Positions 16,542 to 25,627 of a stretch of DNA of 64,000 nt are shown here, piece by piece. Below the pieces are notes generated by a model. The model was given only the letters and a program-made list of their open reading frames with translations. It made no database searches and was not told the DNA's origin. The position numbers and the translations under genes are program-made. The first letter of the stretch is position 1, and each line of letters starts with the position of its first letter. Source of the stretch: Sneathiella marina (GTDB lineage: Bacteria > Pseudomonadota > Alphaproteobacteria > Sneathiellales > Sneathiellaceae). Location: NCBI RefSeq assembly GCF_023746535.1, contig NZ_CP098747.1, forward strand, positions 1,122,364 to 1,186,363. Reading direction: 5' to 3'.

Positions 16542-17558
16542 ATGACTTTTACACCAAAATTATCCGCATTTTTATGCGCTGCGGCAATCGCCTTAGTATC
16601 AGCGTCTGCTGCACAGGCAGACAACTGGCGCTATGCCATGGAAGAAGGGCTGACTGATCCGCAAGGATTATACGCAACCAAATTTAAGGAAGTAATTGAA
16701 GCAAACTCGGACCACACGGTTCAAATTTACCCAGTCGGATCATTAGGCGAATCGGCAGATGCGATGGAGCAGGCTCAAGCTGGGCTGCTTCAGTTCATTG
16801 ATCAGTCACCAGGATTTACTGGCGCATTGATACCAGAGGCTGAGGCATTTTTGGTGCCTTATATTCAACCTACGGACCCACAGAAAGTGCGTACCTTCTT
16901 TAAAGAAGGCGTTGCCGTGAACAAAATGTTCCACGAAATCTATCGTGAACAGGGTCTGGAATTGCTAGCGATTTTCCCTGAAGGTGAGCAAGTCGTCACT
17001 ACTATGAAGGAATTCCGCGCGCCTGAAGATCTAGAAGGAATCAAAATTCGCACAATGACTTCACCATTGCTGCTAGAAACTTACAAAGCCTTCGGTGCTT
17101 CACCGATTGCAATGTCTTGGGGTGAACTTATTGGCGCGTTGAAAACCAATATGGTCGACGGCCAAGAAAACCCGACTATCTGGATCGAGGCTTATGGTTT
17201 GGATAATCTGACCAAAGTTTTAACCTATACAGGTCATGGTCAATACACCACGGCGGTAATGGCCAATGCCGACTTTTACGACGGCTTGAGCGACGAAGAC
17301 AAAGCCCTCGTCCAGAACGCTTCGCAAACCGCGCTTGACTATATTCTTGATGTTGCCGTGACTTTGGATGCGACTGGGTTGGCAAAAATTCGCGAAACAA
17401 ATCCGGATTACACGATTGTTCGCTTGACCGAAGAAGAGCGCGCTGTGTTCAAAGAACGCGCGAAACAGGTTGAAGCCGCATATATCGAGAGAGCTGGCGA
17501 TCGCGGTGCTGCTATCCTAGAGCAAATGAAGCTAGATCTGGCGGCGGCGCAAAAATAA
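16542..17558 (+). CDS. uehA: TRAP transporter ectoine/hydroxyectoine-binding protein
   Basis: A 338-residue periplasmic binding protein of the DctP family with a clear signal peptide (1-26, ending AAQAD). The family block around residues 160-190 (EDLEGIKIRTMTSP) includes the substrate-gripping arginine. It delivers ectoine and 5-hydroxyectoine to UehBC. Assignment rests on position, between enuR and uehBC-usp-eutABC-doeAB, since the binding site cannot be read reliably by eye. GGAGAAACC precedes the ATG. A strong hairpin separates it from uehB, probably giving more binding protein than permease. Confidence 0.9.
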   Translation: MTFTPKLSAFLCAAAIALVSASAAQADNWRYAMEEGLTDPQGLYATKFKEVIEANSDHTVQIYPVGSLGESADAMEQAQAGLLQFIDQSPGFTGALIPEAEAFLVPYIQPTDPQKVRTFFKEGVAVNKMFHEIYREQGLELLAIFPEGEQVVTTMKEFRAPEDLEGIKIRTMTSPLLLETYKAFGASPIAMSWGELIGALKTNMVDGQENPTIWIEAYGLDNLTKVLTYTGHGQYTTAVMANADFYDGLSDEDKALVQNASQTALDYILDVAVTLDATGLAKIRETNPDYTIVRLTEEERAVFKERAKQVEAAYIERAGDRGAAILEQMKLDLAAAQK

Positions 17559-17610
17559 GCTCCTCGGGGTGGACACTGAAGTTTTGCATAAACACCCTAT
17601 TTAGAGCAAA

Positions 17611-17644
17611 ATTTCGGGCCTGACGACTAAGTCAGGCCCGAAAT
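17611..17644 (+). terminator. Intercistronic hairpin between uehA and uehB
   Basis: ATTTCGGGCCTGAC (17611-17624), loop GACTAA, GTCAGGCCCGAAAT (17631-17644): a perfect 14-bp stem without a following T-run. It lies 52 bases after uehA. It probably acts as a partial terminator or as a 3'-end stabiliser for the uehA message. Confidence 0.75.
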
Positions 17645-17690
17645 GCAATGTTGATTACCCGTCACACCTGCACATTCCGGGGAGAATAAT

Positions 17691-18263
17691 ATGGGCGAAA
17701 GATCCGCAAAAAAATCTAGGTTGGCGGGAGTTATCGAAGCAATCGACGGAGTAATCGCCAAACTGGAACAGTTCATCATGGCAATAGGTGTGATCCTGAT
17801 GGCCATCAACACGATTGCAAACGTTATCAGCCGGTTTATTTTCAACCATTCCATCATCTTTGCAGAAGAGCTGAACAGCATATTTATTTTGTTGGTGACT
17901 TTTGCAGGAATTGGCTTCGCGGCGCGACATGGCCGGCATATCCGAATGTCAGCTATCTCGGACGCATTGCCCAAGCAAGCCAGGAAGATTTTGATGATCG
18001 TGATCGCTGCGATCACGTCGGTTCTGCTATTGGTTTTGGCTTGGTATGCGATCCAGTACATTATCAGTCTACAGGCGAAGGGGCGCGTATATCCTGCTTT
18101 GGGTATTCCTATATATGTCAGCTACCTTTGGGTACCAATCGGACTTGGCGTGACGGGCATTCAATATGGGTTGACGTTCCTAATAAATCTTCGGGAAAAA
18201 GAAATCTACCTATCAACAGATCTGCGTGAAGAAGACGCACAGGAACTGGAATTGGAGCTTTAA
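17691..18263 (+). CDS. uehB: TRAP transporter small permease (ectoine uptake)
   Basis: A 190-residue DctQ-type protein with four predicted membrane helices (about 28-48, 62-80, 98-120, 138-160). Typical features are the FIFNHSIIFAEELNSIFI segment after helix 1 and the GRHIRMSAI block. It pairs with UehC and is needed for uptake from UehA. It starts at ATG 17691 after GGGGAGAATAAT and ends 2 bases before uehC, so the two are co-translated. Confidence 0.9.
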   Translation: MGERSAKKSRLAGVIEAIDGVIAKLEQFIMAIGVILMAINTIANVISRFIFNHSIIFAEELNSIFILLVTFAGIGFAARHGRHIRMSAISDALPKQARKILMIVIAAITSVLLLVLAWYAIQYIISLQAKGRVYPALGIPIYVSYLWVPIGLGVTGIQYGLTFLINLREKEIYLSTDLREEDAQELELEL

Positions 18264-18265
18264 TC

Positions 18266-19552
18266 ATGGCGCTTACGATATTTTCAGTGATGGTTGTACT
18301 GTTGCTTCTTGGGTTTCCTATGATGGTACCTCTGATCGCAGGTGCATTCATCGGCGTCATAGAGTTGTTTGGCTCAATAGATAAAACCGAATTCATGATT
18401 CAGCAAATGCTGGGAGGTATCCGGCCCTCTTCGTTAATCGCGGTTCCGATGTTCATTCTTGCAGCTGACATCATGACGCGTGGCCAATCGGCTGACCGAT
18501 TGATCGATATGGTTATGGCGTTCATACGCCACGTCCGTGGCGGCTTGGCTGTCAGTGCTGCGTCAGCATGCGCGCTGTTTGGTGCAGTATCCGGGTCTAC
18601 ACAGGCTACAGTTGTTGCGGTCGGCACACCGTTGCGACCGCGCATGTTGAAAGGCAGATACAAGGATTCTTTCATTCTAGCACTGATCGTCAATTCAAGT
18701 GACATCGCATTTCTAATACCTCCGAGTATTGGAATGATCATTTACGGAGTAGTTGCGAAAGCATCTATTCCCGAGTTGTTTATTGCAGGTATTGGGCCGG
18801 GATTACTGATACTAGTTATGTTCTCGATTTACAGCATGATCTACGCCAAGATAAACAACGTGCCCACCGAACCACCTGCATCATGGCGAGAGCGCGCTAC
18901 CGCTGTCAAAAGGGCTTTGTGGCCATTGGGATTTCCCGTATTGATCATCGGCGGCATATTCTTTGGCATTTACAGTCCGACAGAAGCCGCTGCTATCAGT
19001 GTGATTTATGCTGTTTTTCTGGAAACCGTCATCTTTCGATCGATGCACATTAAGGATCTTTATTCAGTAGCACTGTCAACCGGCATGGTTACGGCAGTGG
19101 TTTTCATCCTTGTCGGTGCTGGCGCGGCTTTTGCCTGGGTCTTATCCTATGCGCAGATCCCACAACAGATTCTAGGTGCGATTGGCGTGGACGAAATGGG
19201 ACAGATTGGCGTGTTGTTTACGATTTCCATTGCATTCTTTATCGGGTGTATGTTCGTAGATCCGATTGTTGTAATTCTGATCTTTGTTCCGATCTTTGCG
19301 CCGGTGGTTGAGAAAACCGGACTTGACCCAATTCTTGTAGGTACACTAATCACATTGCAAGCTGCCATAGGTTCGGCTACTCCTCCGTTTGGGTGCGATA
19401 TTTTCACGGCAGTCGCGGTGTTTAAACGTCCCTATCTGGAAGTGGTCAGAGGCACGCCGCCTTTTGTAATTATGCTGTTAAGCGTTTCGGTATTGATGAT
19501 CTTCTTCCCACAGGTAGCCCTGTTCTTACGTGATGTCGCCTTTCCAAAATAG
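18266..19552 (+). CDS. uehC: TRAP transporter large permease (ectoine uptake)
   Basis: A 428-residue DctM-type protein with about 12 membrane segments. It carries the conserved LIPPSIGMIIYGVV and YSPTEAAAISVIYA blocks found in all TRAP large subunits, and ATPPFGCDIF near the C-terminus. It forms the Na+-coupled channel with UehB. Stop at 19552, followed 12 bases later by the universal stress gene in the same operon. Confidence 0.92.
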   Translation: MALTIFSVMVVLLLLGFPMMVPLIAGAFIGVIELFGSIDKTEFMIQQMLGGIRPSSLIAVPMFILAADIMTRGQSADRLIDMVMAFIRHVRGGLAVSAASACALFGAVSGSTQATVVAVGTPLRPRMLKGRYKDSFILALIVNSSDIAFLIPPSIGMIIYGVVAKASIPELFIAGIGPGLLILVMFSIYSMIYAKINNVPTEPPASWRERATAVKRALWPLGFPVLIIGGIFFGIYSPTEAAAISVIYAVFLETVIFRSMHIKDLYSVALSTGMVTAVVFILVGAGAAFAWVLSYAQIPQQILGAIGVDEMGQIGVLFTISIAFFIGCMFVDPIVVILIFVPIFAPVVEKTGLDPILVGTLITLQAAIGSATPPFGCDIFTAVAVFKRPYLEVVRGTPPFVIMLLSVSVLMIFFPQVALFLRDVAFPK

Positions 19553-19564
19553 ATGGAGTAGCAA

Positions 19565-20002
19565 ATGTTTACATCTATACTAAGCCCTTTCGATGGGTCT
19601 GTTGGAGCAGAAGCTGCTCTTCAAAAGGCGGTTAAACTCGCTGTTCTTTGTGGTGCAGAATTGACGGTGCTGACTTTGTACCGTCATCATTCTGTGCTCG
19701 AGGGTTCAATGTACGTAACGAGTGCAGATCAACCTGAAAATATTGATGATTTAATGCGAAATCACGCCAAAGATGTTGCAGAACAAGGTGTATCCATAGC
19801 GCGACAAGCTGGCGCCCAGAATGTTAGGGCTTTTGTCAAAGGGGGACCTACGGCGCGAACAATTGTAAGCTTTTCAGAAGAGCACAAGAATGACTTGATC
19901 GTTATTGGGAGTCGTGGACTAGGTTCACTCGAGGGAGTACTACTCGGTAGTGTCTCCCACAAAGTGACAAGCCTGGCAAAATCTCCTGTACTAGTCGTTT
20001 AG
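19565..20002 (+). CDS. usp: Universal stress protein linked to ectoine uptake
   Basis: A 145-residue UspA-family protein with the ATP-binding pattern near the C-terminus (IVIGSRGLGSLEGVLLGSVS then HKV and PVLVV). TeaD in Halomonas, the counterpart next to the TeaABC ectoine transporter, binds ATP and damps uptake (established); the same role is likely here. The ATG follows GGAGTAGCAA. The next gene starts 8 bases after its stop. Confidence 0.9.
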   Translation: MFTSILSPFDGSVGAEAALQKAVKLAVLCGAELTVLTLYRHHSVLEGSMYVTSADQPENIDDLMRNHAKDVAEQGVSIARQAGAQNVRAFVKGGPTARTIVSFSEEHKNDLIVIGSRGLGSLEGVLLGSVSHKVTSLAKSPVLVV

Positions 20003-20010
20003 GAGAACAA

Positions 20011-20775
20011 ATGGATCTCGATACTCAATCCACAACGGCAATGTTACCTGTTCATCTTGATGATCGCCCGGTAGGCAAACGGATCGCGTTCGTAGCGCTA
20101 GCGACAGATCATACTTCCGAGCGTGATTTCGCAAGAATTTGCGATCCCGATCAGGTTGGTGTCTACACGAACCGCATTGCTTTTGAAAACCCGACGACGC
20201 GGGAAACCTTGCTTCAAACCGGTCCGCGATTGACCGAAGCCGCAGCGCAAATACTACCGGCTGAAGATGTAGATGTGATCGCTTATGGCTGCACAGCCGC
20301 TTCAATTGTACTCGGCAATGATGTTGTGACACGTTACCTGAATGCCGCCAAACCCAATGCGCACTGCGTCACTCCGAGTTCCGCTGCATTTGCGGCATTT
20401 GCGGCATTGGATATAGCTTGTGTCAGCGTGCTAACGCCATACAGCCTTGAGGTAACTGATAATTTGGCACACTATTTTGCAACCCATGGACCAGAAGTGG
20501 CCAACGCTTCATGTTTAGGGCTGACGGACGATCGCCAAATGGCGCGGGTATCGCAGGAGAGCATTATCGATGCCGCAATAGCTGCTTGCGATCCCAGAGC
20601 TGACGCACTGTTTATTTCGTGTACCGCGTTGCGTGCTGCCGTTTGTGTCGAGCGGATAGAAGATCGTTTAGGGAAACCAGTGATTACCTCAAATCAGGCC
20701 ATGATATGGCGCTGCTTGCGGCTTGTAGGTCTGAACTATCCGATATCAGGCTACGGTCAGATCTTTAATATATAA
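20011..20775 (+). CDS. eutA: Asp/Glu racemase-superfamily protein EutA
   Basis: A 254-residue member of the maleate isomerase/arylmalonate decarboxylase branch of the Asp/Glu racemase superfamily. The two catalytic cysteines are Cys94 (YGCTAAS) and Cys204 (ISCTALR). In ectoine clusters EutA, EutB and EutC are assigned to conversion of 5-hydroxyectoine to ectoine; the exact step of EutA is less well established. It sits between usp and eutB with short gaps. The order matches the characterised Ruegeria cluster. Confidence 0.88.
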   Translation: MDLDTQSTTAMLPVHLDDRPVGKRIAFVALATDHTSERDFARICDPDQVGVYTNRIAFENPTTRETLLQTGPRLTEAAAQILPAEDVDVIAYGCTAASIVLGNDVVTRYLNAAKPNAHCVTPSSAAFAAFAALDIACVSVLTPYSLEVTDNLAHYFATHGPEVANASCLGLTDDRQMARVSQESIIDAAIAACDPRADALFISCTALRAAVCVERIEDRLGKPVITSNQAMIWRCLRLVGLNYPISGYGQIFNI

Positions 20776-20794
20776 TGTAACTGCGAATTTCCAA

Positions 20795-21826
20795 ATGAAA
20801 CCGAAAATTACACTTCAGGACAGTTTTGCAGCCCGCCAGCGTATTTGTGGCCGCGTCCGCTATACACCTTTGGTCCGCTCGCCATCGCTTAGTGCACATA
20901 CGAGAGGCGATATCTTGCTCAAACTTGAGCAGACGCAGATCACTGGGAGTTTTAAACTGCGCGGCGCGACGAATGCGGTGCTGTCTCTTACTGAAAAGGA
21001 ACGCAAAGCAGGGGTTGTAGGCGTCTCAACTGGCAACCATGGACGCGGGCTGGCTTATGCCGCTGCACAAGCCGGCGTGCGCTGCATTATCTGCATGTCG
21101 GAATTGGTGCCGCAGAACAAGGTCGATGGCATTAAATCCCATGGTGCTGAGGTACGCATTGTAGGTCGCTCGCAGGATGATGCCCAGCTAGAGGTGGACC
21201 GGTTGATAGCCGATGGCATGCTGATGCTGCCCCCCTTTGACAATCGCGACATCATCGCAGGCCAAAGCACCGTTGCGTTGGAAATTCTGGAACAGGCACC
21301 TGATTTGGAGACGCTACTGGTGCCGCTGTCTGGTGGTGGGCTGATCTCAGGCGTTGCAATGGTGATAAAGGCAACGAACCCCTCAATCCGCGTTGTTGGC
21401 ATTTCGATGGAGCGCGGCGCGGCGATGTATGAAAGCCAACAGGCAGGCAGGCCTGTTCTTGTAGATGAACAGCCGACACTGGCGGATTCTCTGGGCGGCG
21501 GCATCGGGTTGGACAATGCCTATACTTTTGAAATGACAAAAAACCTAGTTGACGACATTGTTTTGGTTTCCGAAGCGGAAATCGCCAATGCCATCCGCCA
21601 TGCGTATTGGCAGGAGCAGCAGATCATTGAGGGGTCGGGCAGTGTTGGCATCGCTGCACTTTTGGCAGACAAAATCGATATCCCTGGCCGCTGTGTATCA
21701 CTGGTTACCGGACAGAATATCGATATGGCCCTACATAAGAGACTGATCGACGGTGAAAATGTCGATGTGGGAACGGAAGACCAAGCTAAGGAATACAAAG
21801 ATGCCCGAAATCAAAATCTTTACTGA
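20795..21826 (+). CDS. eutB: Threonine-dehydratase-like PLP enzyme EutB
   Basis: A 343-residue fold-type II PLP enzyme. The Schiff-base lysine is Lys54 in GSFKLRGA, STGNHGRGLA forms the substrate loop and LSGGGLISG binds the PLP phosphate. Serine/threonine dehydratases eliminate water from a beta-hydroxy amino acid, which fits removal of the hydroxyl from a hydroxyectoine-derived compound. Only a weak ribosome site precedes ATG 20795. The 3' end overlaps eutC by 26 bases, indicating coupling. Confidence 0.9.
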   Translation: MKPKITLQDSFAARQRICGRVRYTPLVRSPSLSAHTRGDILLKLEQTQITGSFKLRGATNAVLSLTEKERKAGVVGVSTGNHGRGLAYAAAQAGVRCIICMSELVPQNKVDGIKSHGAEVRIVGRSQDDAQLEVDRLIADGMLMLPPFDNRDIIAGQSTVALEILEQAPDLETLLVPLSGGGLISGVAMVIKATNPSIRVVGISMERGAAMYESQQAGRPVLVDEQPTLADSLGGGIGLDNAYTFEMTKNLVDDIVLVSEAEIANAIRHAYWQEQQIIEGSGSVGIAALLADKIDIPGRCVSLVTGQNIDMALHKRLIDGENVDVGTEDQAKEYKDARNQNLY

Positions 21827-22799
21827 AGCAAACCTACGCAGTGCCGTTCAGCTGGATGGTGATGCGGTAGCCTGCGTAGAAGAGGCATTTCACCTGTTAG
21901 CTACCAAGGATGTGCAGATGCCACCAATCCTGAGCTTTCATGTACCCGATTACAATGGCGAGGTAGATGTGAAAACCGCCTATGTGCCGGGACTGAACGA
22001 ATTTGCCATAAAGATCAGTCCAGGCTTTTTTGACAACCCTAAACTGGGCCTGCCTAGCCTGAACGGATTGAGTGTTCTTTTTGATGCCAAGACCGGCATC
22101 GTGCGTGCTGTCCTTTTGGACAATGGTTATCTGACTGATGTACGTACTGCCGCTGCTGGAGCTGTTACCGCCAAACATCTTTCGCGCGAAGACAGCAAGG
22201 TAGCTGGCATTCTAGGCAGTGGCATTCAGGCGCGCTTACAGCTGGAAGCACTGACGCTTGTCCGCGGGATCGAACACGCAGTAATCTGGGGACGAGATCC
22301 GCAAAAGACATTAACCTGCGCCCTTGAGTGTGCTGAAAAGCTAGGGATTAAAGTAATTACAGTCAGCAGCATTGCCCAAGTGATGGCGGCGGCCGATATT
22401 GTCGTTACGACGACTCCTTCGGACGCGCTATTGATCACCGCAGACATGCTGCACCCGGGCTTGCATGTTACGGCTATGGGCTCGGATGCCGATTACAAGA
22501 TGGAGTTGGCCCCGGATGTAATCCCAGCTGCGTCACTGTTTGTGGCCGACAGTATAGCGCAATCCGTCAAGCAGGGAGAATTACGTCCCGCTATTGCCGC
22601 AGGAAATGTGACGGATCCGTCGCAATTCCCAGAACTGGGCCAAATCATTGCCGGCCAGAAACCGGGCCGGGCTTCGGCGCAGGATATAACTATTTGTGAC
22701 CTTACCGGTACTGGAATTCAGGACACCGCAATTGCAGCCTTTGCTGGTGCTCGGGCAAATGCCGCGGGCACAGGCACTACCATCGATAGCGATCACTAG
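21801..22799 (+). CDS. eutC: Ornithine cyclodeaminase-family enzyme EutC
   Basis: A 332-residue protein of the ornithine cyclodeaminase/mu-crystallin family, with an NAD-binding motif in GILGSGIQARLQL near residue 135 and the family arginine/lysine residues in FAIKISPGFF and VRTAAAGA. I start it at ATG 21801, which follows AAGGAATAC and gives a family-type N-terminus (MPEIKIFTE), although the frame opens further upstream. In the cluster it would return the ring-type product after EutB action. Overlaps eutB by 26 bases. Confidence 0.9.
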   Translation: MPEIKIFTEANLRSAVQLDGDAVACVEEAFHLLATKDVQMPPILSFHVPDYNGEVDVKTAYVPGLNEFAIKISPGFFDNPKLGLPSLNGLSVLFDAKTGIVRAVLLDNGYLTDVRTAAAGAVTAKHLSREDSKVAGILGSGIQARLQLEALTLVRGIEHAVIWGRDPQKTLTCALECAEKLGIKVITVSSIAQVMAAADIVVTTTPSDALLITADMLHPGLHVTAMGSDADYKMELAPDVIPAASLFVADSIAQSVKQGELRPAIAAGNVTDPSQFPELGQIIAGQKPGRASAQDITICDLTGTGIQDTAIAAFAGARANAAGTGTTIDSDH

Positions 22800-22809
22800 G
22801 AACAACCCC

Positions 22810-23997
22810 ATGAAAGAACCCAAACTGAATTTTACCCGCGCCGAATTCCAGCGGCGCGTTGATCAAACCCGATTGGAAATGGCTCGCCGTGAGCTGGACC
22901 TCCTAATCGTTACCGACCCGTCGAACATGAACTGGCTTACCGGTTATGACGGTTGGTCTTTCTATGTACACCAATGTGTGGTGCTGGACATGAAGAGCGA
23001 ACCGATCTGGTATGGTCGCAGTCAAGATGCCAATGGTGCTCTGCGCACCTGTTACATGGGTCCGGCCAATATCATCGGTTACCCGGATGATTACGTGCAA
23101 TCGACCGAACGACATCCTATGGATTACCTCTCAGCGCGGCTCGCGGACAGAGGCTTAGATGGCGGTAATATTGGTGTTGAAATGGACAATTACTATTTCA
23201 CGGCTGCTGCCTTTTCCTCTTTACAAAAGCACTTGCCCAACGCGCGCTTTGGTGACTCCAACGCCCTAGTCAATTGGCAACGTGCAGTGAAATCTGAGGC
23301 CGAACTCAACTATATGCGCCAAGCAGGTAAGATTGTTGAACGGATGCATCAACGCATTTTTGAAAAGGTGGAGCCGGGCATTCGCAAATGCGATCTGGTA
23401 GCTGACATCTATGACGCTGGGCTGCGCTATGATACCGACGCAGGATATGGCGGCGACTATCCTGCGATTGTGCCATTGCTTCCATCAGGGTCAGACGCTG
23501 CGGCGCCGCATCTGACGTGGGATGATTTGCCGATGCAAAGCGGCGAAGGCACTTTTTTTGAAATAGCAGGTGCCTCACATCGGTACCACTGTCCACTATC
23601 GCGCACGGTCTTCTTGGGCAAGCCAACACAGACCTTCCTAGATGCTGAAAAAGCGGTACTGGAAGGCATGGAAGCAGGGCTTGAAAAAGCCCGCGTTGGG
23701 AATACCTGCGCGGATATCGCCGTTGCCTTTATCAATGTGCTCAAAAAATACGATATTGAAAAGAACAACCGGTGTGGTTATCCGATCGGTCTCAGTTATC
23801 CGCCGGATTGGGGTGAACGTTCCATGTCTCTGCGTCGTGGCGACACAACAGTGATGCAGGAAAATATGACCTTCCACTTCATGACTGGCCTGTGGATGGA
23901 GGATTGGGGTTTTGAGATTACCGAAAGCATCCGCATTGGGACACATGGCGCAGAATGTCTGTCAAATGTACCGCGTAAATTATTTGTGAAGGATTAA
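22810..23997 (+). CDS. doeA: Ectoine hydrolase (M24 peptidase-like)
   Basis: A 395-residue member of the M24 aminopeptidase P/creatinase family, also called EutD. It opens the ectoine ring to give N-alpha-acetyl-L-2,4-diaminobutyrate. Features: NMNWLTGYDGWSFYVHQC in the N-terminal domain, a pita-bread C-terminal domain starting near EAELNYMRQAGKIVE, and the late block ENMTFHFMTGLW with a glutamate. I chose ATG 22810 (MKEPKLNFTRAEF) over earlier in-frame codons that overlap eutC. Stop is 3 bases before doeB. Confidence 0.92.
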   Translation: MKEPKLNFTRAEFQRRVDQTRLEMARRELDLLIVTDPSNMNWLTGYDGWSFYVHQCVVLDMKSEPIWYGRSQDANGALRTCYMGPANIIGYPDDYVQSTERHPMDYLSARLADRGLDGGNIGVEMDNYYFTAAAFSSLQKHLPNARFGDSNALVNWQRAVKSEAELNYMRQAGKIVERMHQRIFEKVEPGIRKCDLVADIYDAGLRYDTDAGYGGDYPAIVPLLPSGSDAAAPHLTWDDLPMQSGEGTFFEIAGASHRYHCPLSRTVFLGKPTQTFLDAEKAVLEGMEAGLEKARVGNTCADIAVAFINVLKKYDIEKNNRCGYPIGLSYPPDWGERSMSLRRGDTTVMQENMTFHFMTGLWMEDWGFEITESIRIGTHGAECLSNVPRKLFVKD

Positions 23998-24000
23998 GCC

Positions 24001-24993
24001 ATGAAGGCAAACCCAATATCGCCGACTATACCCCTGAATAAGGATGGCGTACATCATGGTTTTCTGAAGCTGCCCTATAGCCGGGATGACAGTGCTTGGG
24101 GTTCAATCATGATTCCGTTGACAGTGATTCAAAACGGGACGGGAAAAACGGCCCTCCTCACCGGCGCCAATCATGGTGACGAATATGAAGGGCCGATTGC
24201 CCTGCACGAGCTGGCTTCAACCCTGAAAGCTGAAGATGTGGCTGGTCGATTGATTATCGTTCCAGCATTCAACTATCCAGCATTTCGGGCTGGCAGCCGG
24301 ACGTCATCCATCGATAAAGGTAATCTGAACCGCTCCTTCCCGGGTCGGCCAGATGGTACCGTAACAGAAAAGATCGCTGACTATTTTCAGCGTACGTTAC
24401 TCCCTCTTGCCGATGTCGCTGTGGACTTCCATTCCGGCGGCAAGACCCTAAATTTTGTGCCCTTTGCCGCCGCTCATATATTGGATGACAAAGCAACTGA
24501 GGAGGCCTGTTTTGCAGCAATGAAGGCGTTTAATGCGCCTTATTCGGTGCAGCTCATGGAGATTGACAGCGAAGGTATGTATGATACTGCGGTCGAAGAG
24601 ATGGGCAAGGTGCTCGTCACTACTGAGCTGGGCGGTGGTGGTTCATCCACAGCAAGCAGCAATGCGATCGCCAAGAAGGGTTTGCGCAACGTACTGACCC
24701 ACTTTGGCATTCTAAAAGGCGAGATGCAGATTGAGCCAACTGTGAACCTTTCAATGCCGGATAAAGACTGTTTCATTTTTAGCGAAGGCGACGGGCTCTA
24801 TGAAGTAATGGTTGAATTGGGCGATCCCATTACTAAAGGAGATCTGGTGGCACGCGTTTGGCCGATGGACTCTACTGGGTCGCCACCGGTGGAATATCAT
24901 GCGTGTCGTAATGGACTGCTGATCTGCCGCCATTTTCCGGGCCTGATCCAGTCCGGTGACTGCGTCGCGGTTATTGGCGTAGCCGAGGCCTAG
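24001..24993 (+). CDS. doeB: N-alpha-acetyl-L-2,4-diaminobutyrate deacetylase
   Basis: A 330-residue zinc deacylase of the succinylglutamate desuccinylase/aspartoacylase (M14-like) family, also called EutE. Zinc ligands are visible: His58 and Glu61 in GANHGDEYEGP and His144 in VDFHSGG; Arg in NRSFPG is the usual substrate contact. It releases acetate from the DoeA product to give diaminobutyrate. Three bases separate it from doeA. Strong match in size and context. Confidence 0.93.
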   Translation: MKANPISPTIPLNKDGVHHGFLKLPYSRDDSAWGSIMIPLTVIQNGTGKTALLTGANHGDEYEGPIALHELASTLKAEDVAGRLIIVPAFNYPAFRAGSRTSSIDKGNLNRSFPGRPDGTVTEKIADYFQRTLLPLADVAVDFHSGGKTLNFVPFAAAHILDDKATEEACFAAMKAFNAPYSVQLMEIDSEGMYDTAVEEMGKVLVTTELGGGGSSTASSNAIAKKGLRNVLTHFGILKGEMQIEPTVNLSMPDKDCFIFSEGDGLYEVMVELGDPITKGDLVARVWPMDSTGSPPVEYHACRNGLLICRHFPGLIQSGDCVAVIGVAEA

Positions 24994-25007
24994 GGGGAGC
25001 CTTACCT

Positions 25008-25484
25008 ATGCAACTGGACAAACGCGATATTGAAATCCTTGTTGTTCTCTCGACCGAAGGCCGCATTAGCAAGGCTGAGCTAGCTGAGCGAGTTGGGCTT
25101 TCGGCCACACCGTGTTGGAACCGTTTGAAACGGCTTGAAAAGGCAGGGATGATCGAAAGTTACCGAGCCGAGATCAACCTTAAGAAAATTGGACCGCATG
25201 TAGGTGTTTTTGTTGCCGTCGAATTGGCCGATCACACAGCAGCTAGTTTTCGCGCTTTTGAGGCTGCTGTGCAGCATTATGACGAAGTCACCGGTTGCTG
25301 GGCGCTCGGCGGCGGGTACGATTATCTTATGCAGATCGTGACCAAAGATATCGATGCCTATCAACGCCTCATCGATGAAATGCTTGAGGCTCACATAGGC
25401 GTTGCTCGGTACTTCACTTATGTAGTGACAAAGTCGGTGAAGGGCGGAGGTGCGCCTCCACTGGAACTGCTGCTGAACCGTTGA
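25008..25484 (+). CDS. asnC: Lrp/AsnC-family regulator of ectoine catabolism
   Basis: A 158-residue Lrp/AsnC regulator (also called DoeX), with an N-terminal helix-turn-helix (about 5-52, KAELAERVGLSATPCWNRLK) and a C-terminal RAM ligand domain (about 65-150). In characterised clusters it acts together with EnuR, and diaminobutyrate is a reported ligand for the Halomonas homologue. ATG 25008 follows AGGGGGAGCCTTACCT. A 143-base gap follows before the dehydrogenase gene, which may hold a secondary promoter. Confidence 0.9.
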   Translation: MQLDKRDIEILVVLSTEGRISKAELAERVGLSATPCWNRLKRLEKAGMIESYRAEINLKKIGPHVGVFVAVELADHTAASFRAFEAAVQHYDEVTGCWALGGGYDYLMQIVTKDIDAYQRLIDEMLEAHIGVARYFTYVVTKSVKGGGAPPLELLLNR

Positions 25485-25627
25485 TGCGGTGTTCAAATGA
25501 TAGAATAGGTTAAATCTGCTGTCAGATCCGCTGTAGAAGAAGATTCCTCTGATAATCTAGCGAATTTCGGTCTCACTCCACGCAGAATATGTGTGACATT
25601 GACTGTGAACCATTGGGGGAATAAACC

